DNA from: Schizochytrium sp. TIO01
Lineage: Eukaryota > Sar > Bigyra > Thraustochytrida > Thraustochytriidae
Length of the DNA: 64,000 bases
Direction: 5' to 3'
Assembly (NCBI GenBank): GCA_004764695.1
Contig: SMSO01000036.1
Span: 1,756,001-1,820,000, forward strand
How positions within the stretch are numbered: position 1 is the stretch's first letter; each line of letters starts with the position of its first letter. Below the pieces are notes generated by a model, which saw only the letters and a program-made list of their open reading frames with translations, ran no database searches and was not told where the DNA came from. Made by a program: the position numbers and the translations under genes. This document shows, piece after piece, positions 22,401 to 35,061 of the stretch.

Positions 22401-23616
22401 GCCCCAAACGAAGGCAGTCGTGGCGGACAAAGCAGTGGAGACGGGCTCAATTCGAAGAGACTCTATCAAAAGCCTCCGCCTCTCTCTTTGCCTTTAAAGC
22501 GCCTAGCCTGCGAAACGAATCTCTTGCTTCGACCCGCATTCAAGGCCCGGAGGGTGGGCCATGCCCGAAGAAGCACTAGAGGTCTCGCATCGCCGTAGGA
22601 GTTGATCCGCAGCATTCATCATTTCGAGCGATCGATGCCTTGCGCCTCAGGAATCTTCTTTGTCGCGCAGCCTAAAGCAGCAGACGGGCTCTTTCCAAAT
22701 TCTTTCATGTTCTCTTCTTCTCTTCTTCATCGTGAGCCGTCACTTTCGTTGCTGTGCAGACTGTTTGTTCAACGCACAAAACTCCAGATTCAAAGTGGCC
22801 CTTAAGGGAATCTTCAGATGCTCCGCCGCTCTAAAGCTCTTTCCTACTGAATCCATCAAGTAAGCCAACAGAACCGAACAATTGAATCTCGACGCTGCTC
22901 CGAAAGCTCTGAAACTTGCCTGCTATCAAGGCTTGCTTATGTGGAAGGTTGGCGGGCAGCTTCGCTACCAACCTTTGTATGTGCTTGTGCTTTACTGGGT
23001 CACTCAGCGCTTCGTCTCTGAGCTATTCTGCCTCTGCCATTGAACTAACTATCTTGCAGGAACCTGAGGTGAAGCAGCAGTGTGAAGACAGGAACGGGTG
23101 GTCAATGGTGCCCGGGTAGACGGCCGCTAGATGCAGAGAAGATTCGACGCAGGGATGCAGTGATTCTGGTCACATTTGGACAGGCGATTCGAGCGCTGCT
23201 TCTTCGACTAATAAGCTGTGTACTGCTGAAGCAAAAGCCTGAATGCAGCTGCGAAGCTTGCTTGCACAGGTGCTCTGTCCTCCTCTTCGTCTTCATCCAG
23301 CCTGAGGCCATCCCTCGCTCTCCAACTTCAGCCAGCCAAGTGCAAGGTTCTTGTGTTTTGCTCTCTGCTAGAGCACGTACGCACGTGGTGTTTTGCTCCG
23401 TGGATGGCGTACGCTTGCCAGCGGCGGGCCCCACCCTTAAGCACGTCCACACACTCCGTTGTGGAAGGGAGGGCGCCGCAGCGCATGCCTCCGCGTGAAC
23501 TTGAGCTAAATTAATTCTAAGGCTCTCTGCGGCTCCTCGATCGACTCGAATTCGTGGCGTTCCTGCCATCGAGTGACCGTGGTCCAACTAACTTTTAGAG
23601 AGTTCAACTTCAGACA

Positions 23617-23645
23617 GACATCATCACATCATCATCATCATCATC
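23617..23645. repeat. (ATC)n microsatellite
   Basis: Eight or so ATC units, slightly interrupted. Confidence 0.8.
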
Positions 23646-25052
23646 TCTGCCGACTGCCCTTGATGCATTCAGACCGACATACATACACACATATTTACAT
23701 AAATAAATACATACATACTTCGATGCCTATTTGGTCACTGAGCTTACACGTTGATTTCGTCTTGAAGATTCTTCCCGGTCGGTGCCACTCTGCATCTCGG
23801 ACACCCGCAGATTCGGTGCCTCGATTTTGCTCTCAAGTTCTCTCGAAAATCTTGGTAGCCACCACCACCATCGCCTGAGGGTTGAGTGCACTCTCGTACG
23901 AGTGGACTCGAGTGACTGACTGACTGACTGGCTTGAAGAAAGCGAGCGCATTGTCCAGATTTGCGAATCTTGCGCATGCTGTTCTCTGGTTCTGCATGTC
24001 GTTCTGCTGCAGCTGCTGCAGCTGCTTGAGTGGACGAGATTCGTGCACCTCCAGACGCCACTTACCATGGCAGCCGTGAAGATGTGCATGTCGTGCACGT
24101 GGGTAGGCAGGTATAAGCTCAGCGTCTTTGCTTCGAACTCTCAGTTGTGTACAGAATGTTTCTCAAGTGCCGGAGCGTGCGGGCGTACGCAGAGTAGGAA
24201 GTCAATCGTAGTTTTTCTAACTTTCTGTAAGTCAAAACTTTTAATCTTCTTAGTAAAGAACAATCAAACATCATTTCAATCTGCGAACCCTTTACTTAAC
24301 TTTCATCTTTACAAAAGCATACTTTTGCATTTTAAAACAACACAGACGTTAATTTTTTTTTTTTTGGAAAGAGTCTGGATGTAATATGCTATTAACTATA
24401 GAGACAAAGAAAAACGTTTTTTTTTTTAATGTTTTAAAATAAAATAAATAAATTCATAAAGTAAAAATAAATTTAAAGTTTTGTTTAGAATTTTCAATTT
24501 CAAGTAAAGTATTTTATTCTTCTATGTTGGTTTTTCCGAATGAGAAAATGTTTTAAACAGGAAAATGTTAAGAGATGAGAAGCATCTCTTCTGAGTTCAA
24601 CGATTCATTGGCGGTGCCTTGGTCCCAAGTTGGATGTATCCTGGGAATGCCGACGCACAATATTTGCACCCCCCCCACCCCAGATGAATCTACAAATGCA
24701 TAGGTGCAGATTCAGATGACTGATATTTTGACCAATGAGCTCCGGCTCGAAGGACTCGTGCGTTTTGCTAATAAACGATGAAAACACAACCACCATGGCC
24801 TGTCGAGCCCAGCTCGGCCTTGCACAAAGAAGCTTTTGCTGATTGCTGATTTTAATAAAATATAATTTACAAATATACAGACAAACGCTGTTCTCCTTTT
24901 TCACATTAAGACAAAAGAAGAAAAAAGCATAGCCTTAGAAGGTTTCTCTAAGCTATTCATTCATCAACCATGAGTAGTTGTTCTGGCTTGAGTTTATGCC
25001 CGAGTCGCTAGAAGATTTTAACTCATCGCCGCCGACCAGTGATAGCCACGGA

Positions 25053-25076
25053 TTTTTATTTATTTATTTATTTATA
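25053..25076. repeat. (ATTT)n microsatellite
   Basis: About six ATTT units open a short AT-rich patch in the desert. Confidence 0.8.
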
Positions 25077-25926
25077 ATTAAAAAAGTAAATAATTATAAA
25101 CTGGAAATCGAACAAGATATAAAATATCCCATCAGGAAAAACAGCGAAAATCAACAACCCGAAACAGGAGCATTAATTCGAGGGTTATTTTATTGTGCGG
25201 CCGCATCTTTTCCGTGCGGTTCTTAAAGAACGTGCAGTCGTCGCAGTGCAGGAGCAGATGGGAACTGTACTCTTCGCCATTTCCACACCCTTTCTCAATA
25301 CGGAAAGCAAACGGCGCGCGGAAAACAGCGAGGTGGCTGTCCTCGACTAGAACCCGCTACTAACTGCTACACCGCACTTCTTACGCGCTGCACTACTTCT
25401 CACGTACGTGCCATCCATCTCAACGGGCGGTCCCTTGGCAAGAAATAAAGAAAAAAAGAAAGAATGAAAGAATGAATGAAATAAAGAAGAACGCAGCTCT
25501 CGACAGCCCATTCCGTGCGTCTTCGAGAGGCACGCTAGTCCATGAGTTGGATGCACAATCGATCGATAGATAGCTAGATAGGCCGCTCTGAACGTGCGAT
25601 CGGCCAATTAGTTACAGCTTGCAGCCCAGCCAACCGCACAATTTGGGCAACGGTTGGGCTTCTTCTTGGAGGCTTTTGCTGCTTGAATGAATTTGGTTAC
25701 AATTCGCTCATCCAGGCATGCCATCGATTCATTCATCCATTCTGCAACTCATTCATTCAATCAACTCATTCATTCTACCAACCCATTCATTCCTCAAGTA
25801 AGTGCAGAGCCACAGCACTGTTTGTTCCAAGCAAGAGCCACCAGCTTCTGAGAAGAAGCACGCAGGCCTGTAACAAGAGCTGAGCACGTCTCCGGAAACA
25901 TGGCCAGCTCGAGAACGAGAACGAGA

Positions 25927-25928
<2 letters not shown>

Positions 25929-25960
<32 letters not shown>
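25929..25960. repeat. (CAG)n microsatellite
   Basis: About eleven perfect CAG units; outside any convincing gene. Confidence 0.9.
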
Positions 25961-25961
<1 letters not shown>

Positions 25962-26036
25962 GCTACGCCAAAAGATTGCGGTCAATCTGGGCCGCCGCGG
26001 ATAGCGCCCACGAGAGGTTCCGCACAATCTCAATGT

Positions 26037-26157
26037 ATTGCATTGCATTGCATTGCATTGCATTGCATTGCATTGCATTGCATTGCATTACATTTCATTG
26101 CATTACATTTCATTGCGTTACATTTCATTGCATTACATTTCATTGCATTACATTGCA
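26037..26157. repeat. (CATTG)n array with 15-bp higher-order units
   Basis: About ten perfect CATTG pentamers run to 26085. They are followed by a second layer of 15-bp units, CATTACATTTCATTG, at 26086-26100, 26101-26115, 26116-26130 (one change) and 26131-26145, then a partial copy. The 15-mer is a triplet of diverged pentamers amplified as a block. The inverse-orientation relative of this array lies at 33244-33366. Confidence 0.95.
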
Positions 26158-26550
26158 ATCTCCTCGATGCGATGCAGATAGCTCATTTCAAGCTGGAGCA
26201 GTCGAGGAAGGTTCTTGCCGAGCAAGAGCTTGCAAGACCAAGCAAGCGACTGCGTCGTGGACTCGGCCGCGGCGGACCCATCCAGGCGATTCGCGGTGCT
26301 CTTGCGCGGAGACGGATGAATCGTTGAGCAAACTAGGGTATTCTCCTCCTTCGTTTGTGCGGCGTCCCATCATCGTACGTAGGCAGGTAGGTCAATGGGG
26401 CGCCTGCTGCTTCTTTAGCGAATAAGACCAAGACCAGTGGAGCAAATCTGGCGGTGGCGCTTGAAATGCAAGTCCTCTCGTCCTCGAGTTCCGCTTCTTG
26501 CAAACAAATGCCGCCTCAGCTTGCGATTCAATCAAAACCCACCTGCAGAT

Positions 26551-26595
26551 CATGCATGCATGCATGCATGCATGCATGCATGCATGCATGGCATG
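26551..26595. repeat. (ATGC)n microsatellite
   Basis: About ten ATGC/GCAT units. The unit is self-complementary, so either strand can fold into a hairpin. Confidence 0.9.
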
Positions 26596-26673
26596 CGTGT
26601 AAATCCGGGTTCGAGGACTTGGTTGAACGATCGAATGTGTATCCATCTCGCCAATTCCAAGCGTCCCGTCCAC

Positions 26674-26707
26674 TCATTCATTCGTTCATTCATTCATTCA
26701 TTCATTC
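26674..26707. repeat. (ATTC)n microsatellite
   Basis: Eight units with one GTTC variant; the same unit recurs at 54697-54733. Confidence 0.9.
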
Positions 26708-27000
26708 GGGGATTTGGACAAACTGCTGCGAGGAGCAATTGAATTCAACTCAGCTCGCAGTGCCAGCGTGGCCACCACCACGATGTCTGGAGGACACCCC
26801 GAAGATGACCACGACCACGACGACGACCACGACGACGGCGACGTCGAAGCTCTCGCGAGGCGTGCATTTATTTGCTTCGTTTGCCCATCGATCACGCTTC
26901 TCTTATTTGCCGATTTCGCACTCCTGCCGGGACCCGCAAGAACCCGAGCAAACCTCCGTACTTCTTTCTGCCAAGTGATGTATGTGGATGTGACTTGCTT

Positions 27001-27056
27001 ACATACAGACATACATACATACATACATACAAACATACATACACATAAAACATACA
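27001..27056. repeat. (ACAT)n microsatellite
   Basis: About a dozen ACAT units with a few variants; the complement (ATGT)n is found at 57528-57556. Confidence 0.9.
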
Positions 27057-27078
27057 TCCTCGATGCTCGGAAGGCAGA

Positions 27079-27111
27079 CAAGCAAGCAAGCAAGCAAGCA
27101 AACAAACAAAC
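27079..27111. repeat. (AGCA)n-(AAAC)n compound microsatellite
   Basis: Five AAGC/AGCA units pass into three AAAC units. The complement of the first part, (CTTG)n, is at 35003-35061. Confidence 0.9.
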
Positions 27112-27290
27112 GGTAGACTCCTCTGCTCTGCTGCCTCAGGCCAATGCGTCGTAATGGCTGCTTCTCTTCGCTTCTCTTCTCTTCAAGTTGGATTGATTGC
27201 GGCGGGCCCGGAGCTTTTGGAAAGCGCTCGTTGTTGGGGTCCTTTGATCGTTTCCTCAGACCACGCACAGTACGGTAATAATTTAATGTT

Positions 27291-27339
27291 TTATTAATTA
27301 ATTAATTAATTAATTAATTAATTAATTAATTAATTAAGT
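27291..27339. repeat. (TTAA)n microsatellite
   Basis: About eleven TTAA units, self-complementary and so able to form a cruciform. TTAA is also the target site of piggyBac-type elements. Confidence 0.9.
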
Positions 27340-27640
27340 TATATATTATTATTTTAATTTAAAATTTGCATTCTACTCTTATAGTTTTGCCTCATCGACT
27401 GCCATCATGTAAGTAAAGCATGTTTTATCTCATTCTAAACTTACAAAGCGCACTGCAGGCTATGCATGATATGAATATATTCACTTTTAGATTAAAATTA
27501 CTGTTTAAAAATGTGTCATAAAAAATGTATCCTAAAAATACAATAAATAAATTAATAAATTAATAAATTAATTAAAATAACTCCCAAGGTGTCATTACCA
27601 TGACTAACGATATCAATCACTTCAACGATCATCATTACAA

Positions 27641-27641
27641 A

Positions 27642-27690
<49 letters not shown>
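27641..27690. repeat. (TAC)n microsatellite
   Basis: Sixteen or so perfect TAC units. Confidence 0.95.
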
Positions 27691-27845
27691 GTTTCTTATG
27701 ATAACGATGTTGATTGATATTAAAGAATCATAGACCAGTGAAAGTGCCTTTGAAAGAGGGATTTGGTGGTTTGGAGGCTTTCCGAAGCACAAGGAAACGG
27801 GCGGTGTCCCGGCCGCCTCGGGAGTCAGGAGTCCGAGTCAGTCAG

Positions 27846-27856
27846 ACTGACAGACT

Positions 27857-27896
<40 letters not shown>

Positions 27897-27897
27897 G
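27846..27897. repeat. (GACA)n microsatellite
   Basis: About eleven GACA units after a diverged leader; the same unit and strand recur at 38314-38356, and the complement at 36647-36703. Confidence 0.95.
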
Positions 27898-28072
27898 GCG
27901 GGCATGGCTAGCTAGCCATTTGAGGAGCCATGACCAGCCAGCCAGTGGTTTCCCGCTCGTCGTCTTGGCCACCATTGGCCGTGTGAGGTCCTCTCCCTTT
28001 CGCTGATGGCGCGGAGGTCAGCCGTCCAGCGGCCTCTTAGTAATAAAAGCGCCGGGAAAAAGAAAAGAAATC

Positions 28073-28118
28073 TTTACTTACTTACTTATACTTACTTATA
28101 CTTACTTAGTTATTTACT
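28073..28118. repeat. (TTAC)n microsatellite
   Basis: TTAC units interrupted by two ATA insertions at a regular spacing. Confidence 0.85.
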
Positions 28119-29093
28119 TCGTTAGCTACCCATTCATTGACCCTTGTTCTCTGTAGAACGAACGGATGGGAAGAAAAACCAAAACATCTTGAAGGTCATC
28201 TTTCAAGAAGGGTCGCCATACGTTCTGTCTGCCAAGCTGGGGCGGGGAACGCTGCTAGTATACTTGCAGTAAGCAGCCCAAATCGGGCTAGAGCTCATTG
28301 TCCAGAGTGACATGTTTCACATCAATCCCCTCCCATCTCCTGGCAATCGAACTCTTAAATAAAGAAAGGGAAAAAAGGGTGCCTTCCGAGATGCTTGGCG
28401 CTCCGCTATTTATATATTTATATATTTATATAATTATATATTTATTTATTTGCTTCTTTGTTTATGGTTCTCTGCTGCAACACTCGGTGCTCTTAGCGCC
28501 ATTTACTGGCGCGCCTAGGAAGAAGAGTTATTTCGTTTGAATAGGGAGGAATGAATGCATTAGTTGTGGTTTTGTGGAAAACGTACCCGTATTACGCTTC
28601 AGCGCGCAACGGTTTAAACAGTGCCTCGCGGAAAAGCTGGAGCCCTCGAAGCTGGCGTTTTGAAGCTTGGAAGAGGGCGTCGGAGTCCACCCATTTTGGC
28701 CCTCTCAGAGACGAACTCGGCGTCGCAAACCGCGCGAATCTCGCTTTCTCCCTTTCGAGTCAACAGCCCGACTCATGACCTTAAGCTGTAGGGACCAGTA
28801 AGTTTGCGATGGTGATAGTGCACGCAAGGCAGGTTTGTGCAACTTTGTGGTATACAACGAATGAACCGTTTGCCCTCGACTTTCAGTTGATTGAAAAGGA
28901 CAATTAATTTCCTACGTAGTGTTGCGATACTAGTTCCGAAAACCTGATTCCAGGAAAAGAATAGGAAGCAGTACGAAAGAAGCCTGTCTGATGAGATGAG
29001 TGGCTAATAAATCATTTACCCTAAGGGAATTCGAAAACTTGCTGCACAAACTTGAAAATAATGATACGCTTGACCGTCACGCTACGGACGGCA

Positions 29094-29124
29094 TTTTATT
29101 TTTATTTATTTATTTTATTTAATT
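29094..29124. repeat. (TTTA)n microsatellite
   Basis: TTTA/TTTTA units inside an AT-rich patch. Confidence 0.8.
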
Positions 29125-31149
29125 AAAAGTTATTAACAAAAAAAAAAGAAAGCTAATAAATAATGAGAAAGTCCAAGGCCAGCAAAAGGAAAAATAGGTA
29201 AAAAAAATTGAAAGCATTTGTTTTGCTTCATTAAAACCTGCTGGAGCATGGAACGAAAAGAGGTAGCGAGGCAGACTCTTCAGTCATAGGAGTATTGCTC
29301 GTTTTGATTTATTAAATGTTCTGCAATATCTATCTGGAATATACATATGTGATCAATGGTGGCGTTTTACTGATCAGCACTAGCTAGAGTACATTCCAAG
29401 TTGAATTTCTGAGAAGATGAGTATTCCAAACAAAGCTGTATCATAGGAGCACCAGTCCCAAGTCTTTGATCTTATGTTTCCTCCAATGTTTCCTTTTCTT
29501 AGCATACATACCTTGGATACCAAATTTCTTTCATAAGTTTACAAATTATATTTCCTGCATTCTACTTTCGAGCTGTTGCTTTCATCCGCCAGCATTGTAC
29601 CCAAACAGAAAAAGGAAGAGCATCTCTCCTGATTCTTCACAAGGTAGGCAGGCACCTCCCCAGTGTGAATTTATTGTCAAGAATGGGCAGGTTTGATGAT
29701 TTCGTGCTGACCTGAGCCCTGATTGTATCAAGAATGAACCGCTCGACCTCCCGTTCTCTTCCGTCTCCAGAAGTACTACGTACACCTTTTGCTAGCCATA
29801 CCAACTTCAACAGTACCTAGCGCCGTACTACTACTACCGGGTACTATCTCTTCGGGTTCTCTCCACGATTCAGAGCCAGCCTTTTAATGCACGGTACCTG
29901 CTCCTGCTGCTGCTGAGAGAGGGCCTCGATTTCGATGATTCATCATTCGAGGCTTTCTTCACTACGGCTCGCAATAATATCCGCCGCGAGTTTTTGAGCT
30001 GTGCGAAGTCAGTCTGCCACTCGTTCAGGCTCCTGTGCCGAGAAGGACCCCGCGCAGGGCAGCCTAGCGCAGCGAACCTCGCCAGCCAGCCTAATCTAGG
30101 AAGGAGGCAAATTTAGCTGCAGCCTTAATTTGGTAGACACTCAATGTGCTGTACCTGGATTACAACCCCGCCAGCTCACCTCTGTGTTGGCGTGTTGGTC
30201 TCTCTCTCTGCGTGGCCGAACTAAGCTTACGATTGCAGGGCAGTTAGTTACAGCTCAAAAGCTTCAACTCGTCTTGCAACCAACCACCAGCTCGCTCGCT
30301 GTTCATCGCGTGCATGTAAATTTAACAAACATCTGTGGTCGCCAATCATTTCACGAGCGGTACGCGCCAAAGCCGCCAGGACATCCATCTCCAGGCAAGG
30401 CTTAACCAGTCCGTCAGTGTTAGCGTAGGTGGCTAGGATTCAAGGATCGTGAATGGAGAGACAATCGAGGGCCTTGAATGAGAAATTTAGTTAGTTCGTT
30501 AGTTCGGGCAACTTGAATACGAAGAAAGGGATTCCAACGTGCCTTTCATTGAACTGCAATTCCATTGGTTTCCATTGGTCTCCGTCCGTGAGTGTGGACC
30601 AGCGATAGTACCAAGCGGCAAGCAAGCCAGGTGCTGCTTCTCTCGCGCAGGATTGTGGGGACTTTTCGACCATGGCAAACGTTAAGCGCACCTGGTACTA
30701 CTATCTGTCTCTGGCCATCGATCGAACGTCTTGAGCTCCATCCACTGTAGCTGTCCAAGGGCTTGGCGGCCTCTGGAGTGGCTGGCCGAGTGGCGGAATG
30801 AGCGATCGTGGAGCGTAAATTGTTGATGAACCTCGAGTGCTTGCCAGTATTGTTGTGTCGGTGTGTACAACTTGAAGGCTAAATCATGATATAATGTGCT
30901 AGGTACCTAAGGTACCCACTTCGGAAAAGCCAGTCAGTCCGCACCAACCGCTGTAGAAATGATTCCGAAAACTGTGCCGTGAATGGACGCGAGAGAGCCT
31001 TCTTTGACGTGGTTTCTTTGCTGCCGACTGGTGGCTTCGCCAATTATCATCGATGATCTCAATTTGGGCGCGAGGGCTTTGACTTCTTGAGGGCACAGTC
31101 TTTAAAGAAGCTCGCTCTTTGATTGATGTTTCATAGACTATGATGGTCT

Positions 31150-31173
31150 CTCTCTTTTTTTTTTTTTTTTTTT
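31150..31173. repeat. Poly-T tract
   Basis: About 20 consecutive T on the plus strand, followed by A-rich sequence. Confidence 0.8.
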
Positions 31174-32935
31174 CAGTTATAGCACCAGTTAAGAATATAA
31201 AGAAAGCCTTTAAACTGAGAAATGGAAAAGTAAAAAAAAATATTAAAATTAAAATTGTTTTCAAAATCATTTTTTTAAAATAGCATTTCTCTACGTAATA
31301 ATATGAGCTCAGAAAGAGAGCCATCGCTTTCTGAACCGTTCCTTTTTATTGCTGAGTGAGGACTCTTTGGAGGTGCAGAAACTCGGCGTTCCTCTATTTT
31401 AAAATAGTCAAGTTGCCTACAAGTCCGTTGCGCTGGAGAGTACCCAAGTTTTTTACCATACTAATTCCAATGGAATGGACGGCTCTCCGGCCTCACGTGC
31501 TGGAGGCTGTTTAATTTGTATATAATCCAAGAAAGTAATTTGTGGGTGATCTCTTCGTTTTCATGGCCTCAACTTTTGAAAAAAGGCCACCCTATATAAA
31601 AAGAAAACTATAAACTGAGTATCATCCCACTTTCTTTTCAAGTAAAAGGAAGTTCAATATCTACATATTATTACCATCTTTATTTAAACATATAAAAATA
31701 GTATTATTATTTAAACTTAGAAGCCCATCTATTATGAAGAAAACGGGGAGAAAGGAAAGAAAGACTCAAGGTGAAATAATGTTATATATTTACGGATTTT
31801 AAGAAGTTGTGAAGAGTCTCCAGCAAGAGAGAGGAGTCACAATTTGAACAAGACGTGATGAAGAAAAGAGATGCTGAGAACGGGGTTGAGAAGAACCCAT
31901 TTTGGCGTTCCAAAAAAATGCCGCGCTTTTGCAGAGAGGGCTGGTTGGTTTACGAGTATTCCGCACCTCGAGTACGGCTTAAAGCCCTCCCTCCCCATTA
32001 ATCCTATCCCTCTTTCCCTCAAAAATATGAAAGGCCGAGCTGAAGCATTGTGAAAAAAATAAAATAAAAAAGTACGCGCTAAATCTACTCTTGGATTGAC
32101 ATACATCCACTACGATTTTCGCTCGGAGCCGCACGTTTCGAGCTCCTCCTCACTTTTCTTCAAAGAGCCTTCGCTCAGCCAAATCCATTCTCTCGAGTTG
32201 CACGGCTTCTATCTGCGTAGCTAGCTTGCTAGGTGCCTGTCGTTCTCTGCTATTGCAACCCCGTGTTCAAGTTATAGAAACCAGCTCCAAATTTGCGGTT
32301 GTCCTCCTCGCTGCCGCTTTGGCGATCGAGCGAGGGAGCTTGGGTTAGATATTAGGTTAGGTTACGTAGCATCGTCGTTATATCCCTCTACCTTACAAAG
32401 TCAAGATCTTTGGTTTGAGCGTCCAATACAAAGCAGGAAGCGGTCAGCTTCTCCACCGCAAGTTACACAAGATGAGCAATTGAGCGAGAGCGTCCTATCG
32501 CGATGGCCTACGCACCGAGAGGGCGAAGGACGAGAACGCCAGTCTTCTTCGCGATCCCGAGCATCACCGGTGAGACCGCCGCTCCTCGCTGTTCTAACGC
32601 TGCCCTCCGCACATTTCCAACTAGGAGCAGTGCTAGTGTAGTGCTAGGCATTCTCTGCTCATTGCGGGCACCGTTGAGAGCCACCGTTGAAAACAATCAA
32701 GTAAAATGTATTCTCTCTTTTTCCAACTCCTTTTTAACATTAAAAAAAGGTTATTTAGCTTTTTAAAGGAATATGCTGCAGGTTGACATAATTATAATGC
32801 TTCTACATCAATTGATGGGTACATAGGGTACGAATACTAGGCCTTCATGACGTGAATGGACATCCCGAAGATCATATCATGTCCTCACTTTTGCAAACCC
32901 AAATGGGTCCCTTAGGTCGTCGAAGAAGAAGGAAT

Positions 32936-33062
32936 GCAAGAGAGAGAGAGAAGAGAGCAAAAAACGAAGAGAAGACTTGTTAAAACAAACAGACGCGCCA
33001 ACTTTCTATGGGAAACCCTAAGAGAAAGAAAGAGAAAGAAGAGAAAGAAAGAGAGAGAAACC
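32936..33062. repeat. Purine (AG/GAAA) tract
   Basis: Two purine-only blocks of AGAGAG and AGAAAG units are separated by ~40 bp of mixed sequence. A duplicated CAAAACAAACAGAC-type segment follows each block. Confidence 0.75.
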
Positions 33063-33243
33063 AGAAAGCTTGTCAAAACAAACAGACTGAGAGCAGCGCT
33101 CTCCTACTCTGCTTCCCACAGGTCGGCGCGTTCTGGCTGCTTGCTTTGGGCAGAAGCTTGATGAGAGAGGAGGAAGTCGTGCGCTTTCTCTGCTGCTGCT
33201 GTGGATCTGTGGTTCATTCTTCGTCGCGAGCGCCGTCGTGGAG

Positions 33244-33366
33244 CGAAGCAAAGCGATCTAAAGCAAAGCAATCTAGCAAAGCAATGCAAAGCAAAGCAAT
33301 GCAATGCAAAGCAATCCAAAGCAATGAAATGCAAAGCAATGTAACGAAATGCAAAGCAAAGCAAAT
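33244..33366. repeat. (GCAAA/GCAAT)n pentanucleotide array
   Basis: About 24 pentamer units alternate GCAAA and GCAAT with some variants. GCAAT is the reverse complement of the unit at 26037-26157, so the two arrays form an inverted pair ~7.1 kb apart. Confidence 0.9.
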
Positions 33367-34697
33367 CACAAGTTGAAGCATCCGTTTCAATAGACATCTG
33401 GGAACCGCTTGAATTCCGAGCCTTTGGCGGGGCCTGCGAAGACTACCTATTGATTGAAATGGCCATTTCATTGATCATCATACACGGACCCGTCATGGTT
33501 TTTATAAATGGGCGGGTGCCGTGGAGTAATTCTGACCATGGTGAACAAAATGAGGACAGCTTTGGAGAGAAAGAAACTTCGTGCAGCAATCGGTCGCTCT
33601 GAAGCGTCGTGGAGAGGCTGAGCTGCTGGTGGCGGCGCAGTAGACACGGAGAAGATGGAAACGGCGGGGAGGAGATGGAGGCTGGCTGGCCTGTTCACCC
33701 CACGGGTTGTGTCTGGATCAAGGCGCGGCGGGCTTCCTACTAGATTTTTCGAGTCTTCTTCTGGTAGGCTGCCTGATTGCCGAAGGGATGCGCTGCCCAA
33801 GGTGGGCGTATGCTCACTCGTCCATTCACTCTTTCACGCACTCATAGATACATACACCTGCTACTGATTTGCAGCCACCAAGCTCACATTCACTTTGGTA
33901 GTCTACCTCGAATTGATTCTGTGATTTGCTTGATGATCATACATTGGCCGCCTTCGATAAGGTTGAACCCCAATCGATCTGAGAAAATTGCCAAAGAGCT
34001 AGGCATGCACGCATACAGAAGCTTGGCGACACTCAATCAAGCTGGTTCGAACGGACAGGCACTGTGCACGGAAGAACAAAGGTATCCATCCATTCTGGTG
34101 GAGAGGCTGAGATCGATCGTTTTTTGAGAAGAGACGAACTCCTCTTGGCTTTTCACAGAAAGGCTTCCACAGAAAGGAAACACAAGAAAGAGAACTCCTG
34201 TGCTTTTCACAGTTTTCACAAACTGAGGTTGCTGAAAGAGTGAAGCGATCAAGAGGATGGAGAAAGAATGCCGACCAAAGGCCACGGATTGAGTATCTTG
34301 CTTATTCAAGAGAGGCTTGGCCATGAGCCACCCTCGCGCTGGACATGAAGGGCCTCAGTGGGCTTTATGACTTGCGAAGAAGACAACGCGTGACGGGAAA
34401 GGCGAGCTGAGTTCTCTGGATTAGTGGCTGCATACGGAAGCCAGATATAGGCGGCGAGGTTCCTCGCGCCCTTGTGAACTGAGCTGGACTGGGTTCGACT
34501 GAGCGGTTGTGTTCTCCATCGAACTATTTTAGAATAGGCAGGCGGTTTAATTTAAATTAAAAAGCAGTTTTGTGAATGACCGAAAGAGTGAACTTTATAA
34601 AGACTCCGCAGAGCTGCTAGCTCCCACAGTGTAAATAAATTCATTCAATTAGTTGAGAACGAGGCCGAACTGAGAGATGTAAGTAAATATACTATTT

Positions 34698-34745
34698 AAT
34701 CATTCATTCATTCATTTACTTATTTATTTATTTACTTATTTATTT
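34698..34745. repeat. (ATTC)n-(TTTA)n compound microsatellite
   Basis: ATTC units pass into TTTA/TTTACTTA units. Confidence 0.85.
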
Positions 34746-34908
34746 GACTGCCTACTATCCATATATTCATCCAGATTTCGTAAGTTCTCTATGCTTCAAC
34801 ACTCGAGGTCCATTTCTTTTCCTGTTCTTCGCTCCAGAGCTCAACGACCTCTTCAACAATCACCGTCTTCGCAGTTGATGGTCAATCAGCCTAATGGCCA
34901 ACGAACGG

Positions 34909-34953
34909 CCAATCAATCAGTCAATCACTCAATCAACTAATCAATCAATCAAG
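34909..34953. repeat. (AATC)n microsatellite, imperfect
   Basis: AATC/AATCAGTC units with scattered changes. Confidence 0.8.
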
Positions 34954-35002
34954 CGGTTGACCATTTGAGATGCGAAGCACTCGGTCTCACCGACTGGACT
35001 GA

Positions 35003-35061
<59 letters not shown>
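35003..35061. repeat. (CTTG)n microsatellite
   Basis: About fourteen perfect CTTG units, among the longest uninterrupted tetranucleotide runs in the window; reverse complement of the array at 27079-27100. Confidence 0.95.

Noticed and set aside
26600-26640. GGTTCGA word resembling a tRNA T-loop (also near 34045)
   Set aside because: The flanking bases do not form the T-arm stem, and no acceptor or D-arm is found at the right distance.
26437-26978. Frames of 100-170 codons around 26.4-27.0 kb
   Set aside because: They read through (ATGC)n, (ATTC)n and ACC/GAC-rich repeats and exist in all frames, as expected for repeat DNA.
27079-35061. Short regular repeats as a possible CRISPR array
   Set aside because: Units are 3-5 bp in direct tandem, without spacers, in a eukaryotic genome.
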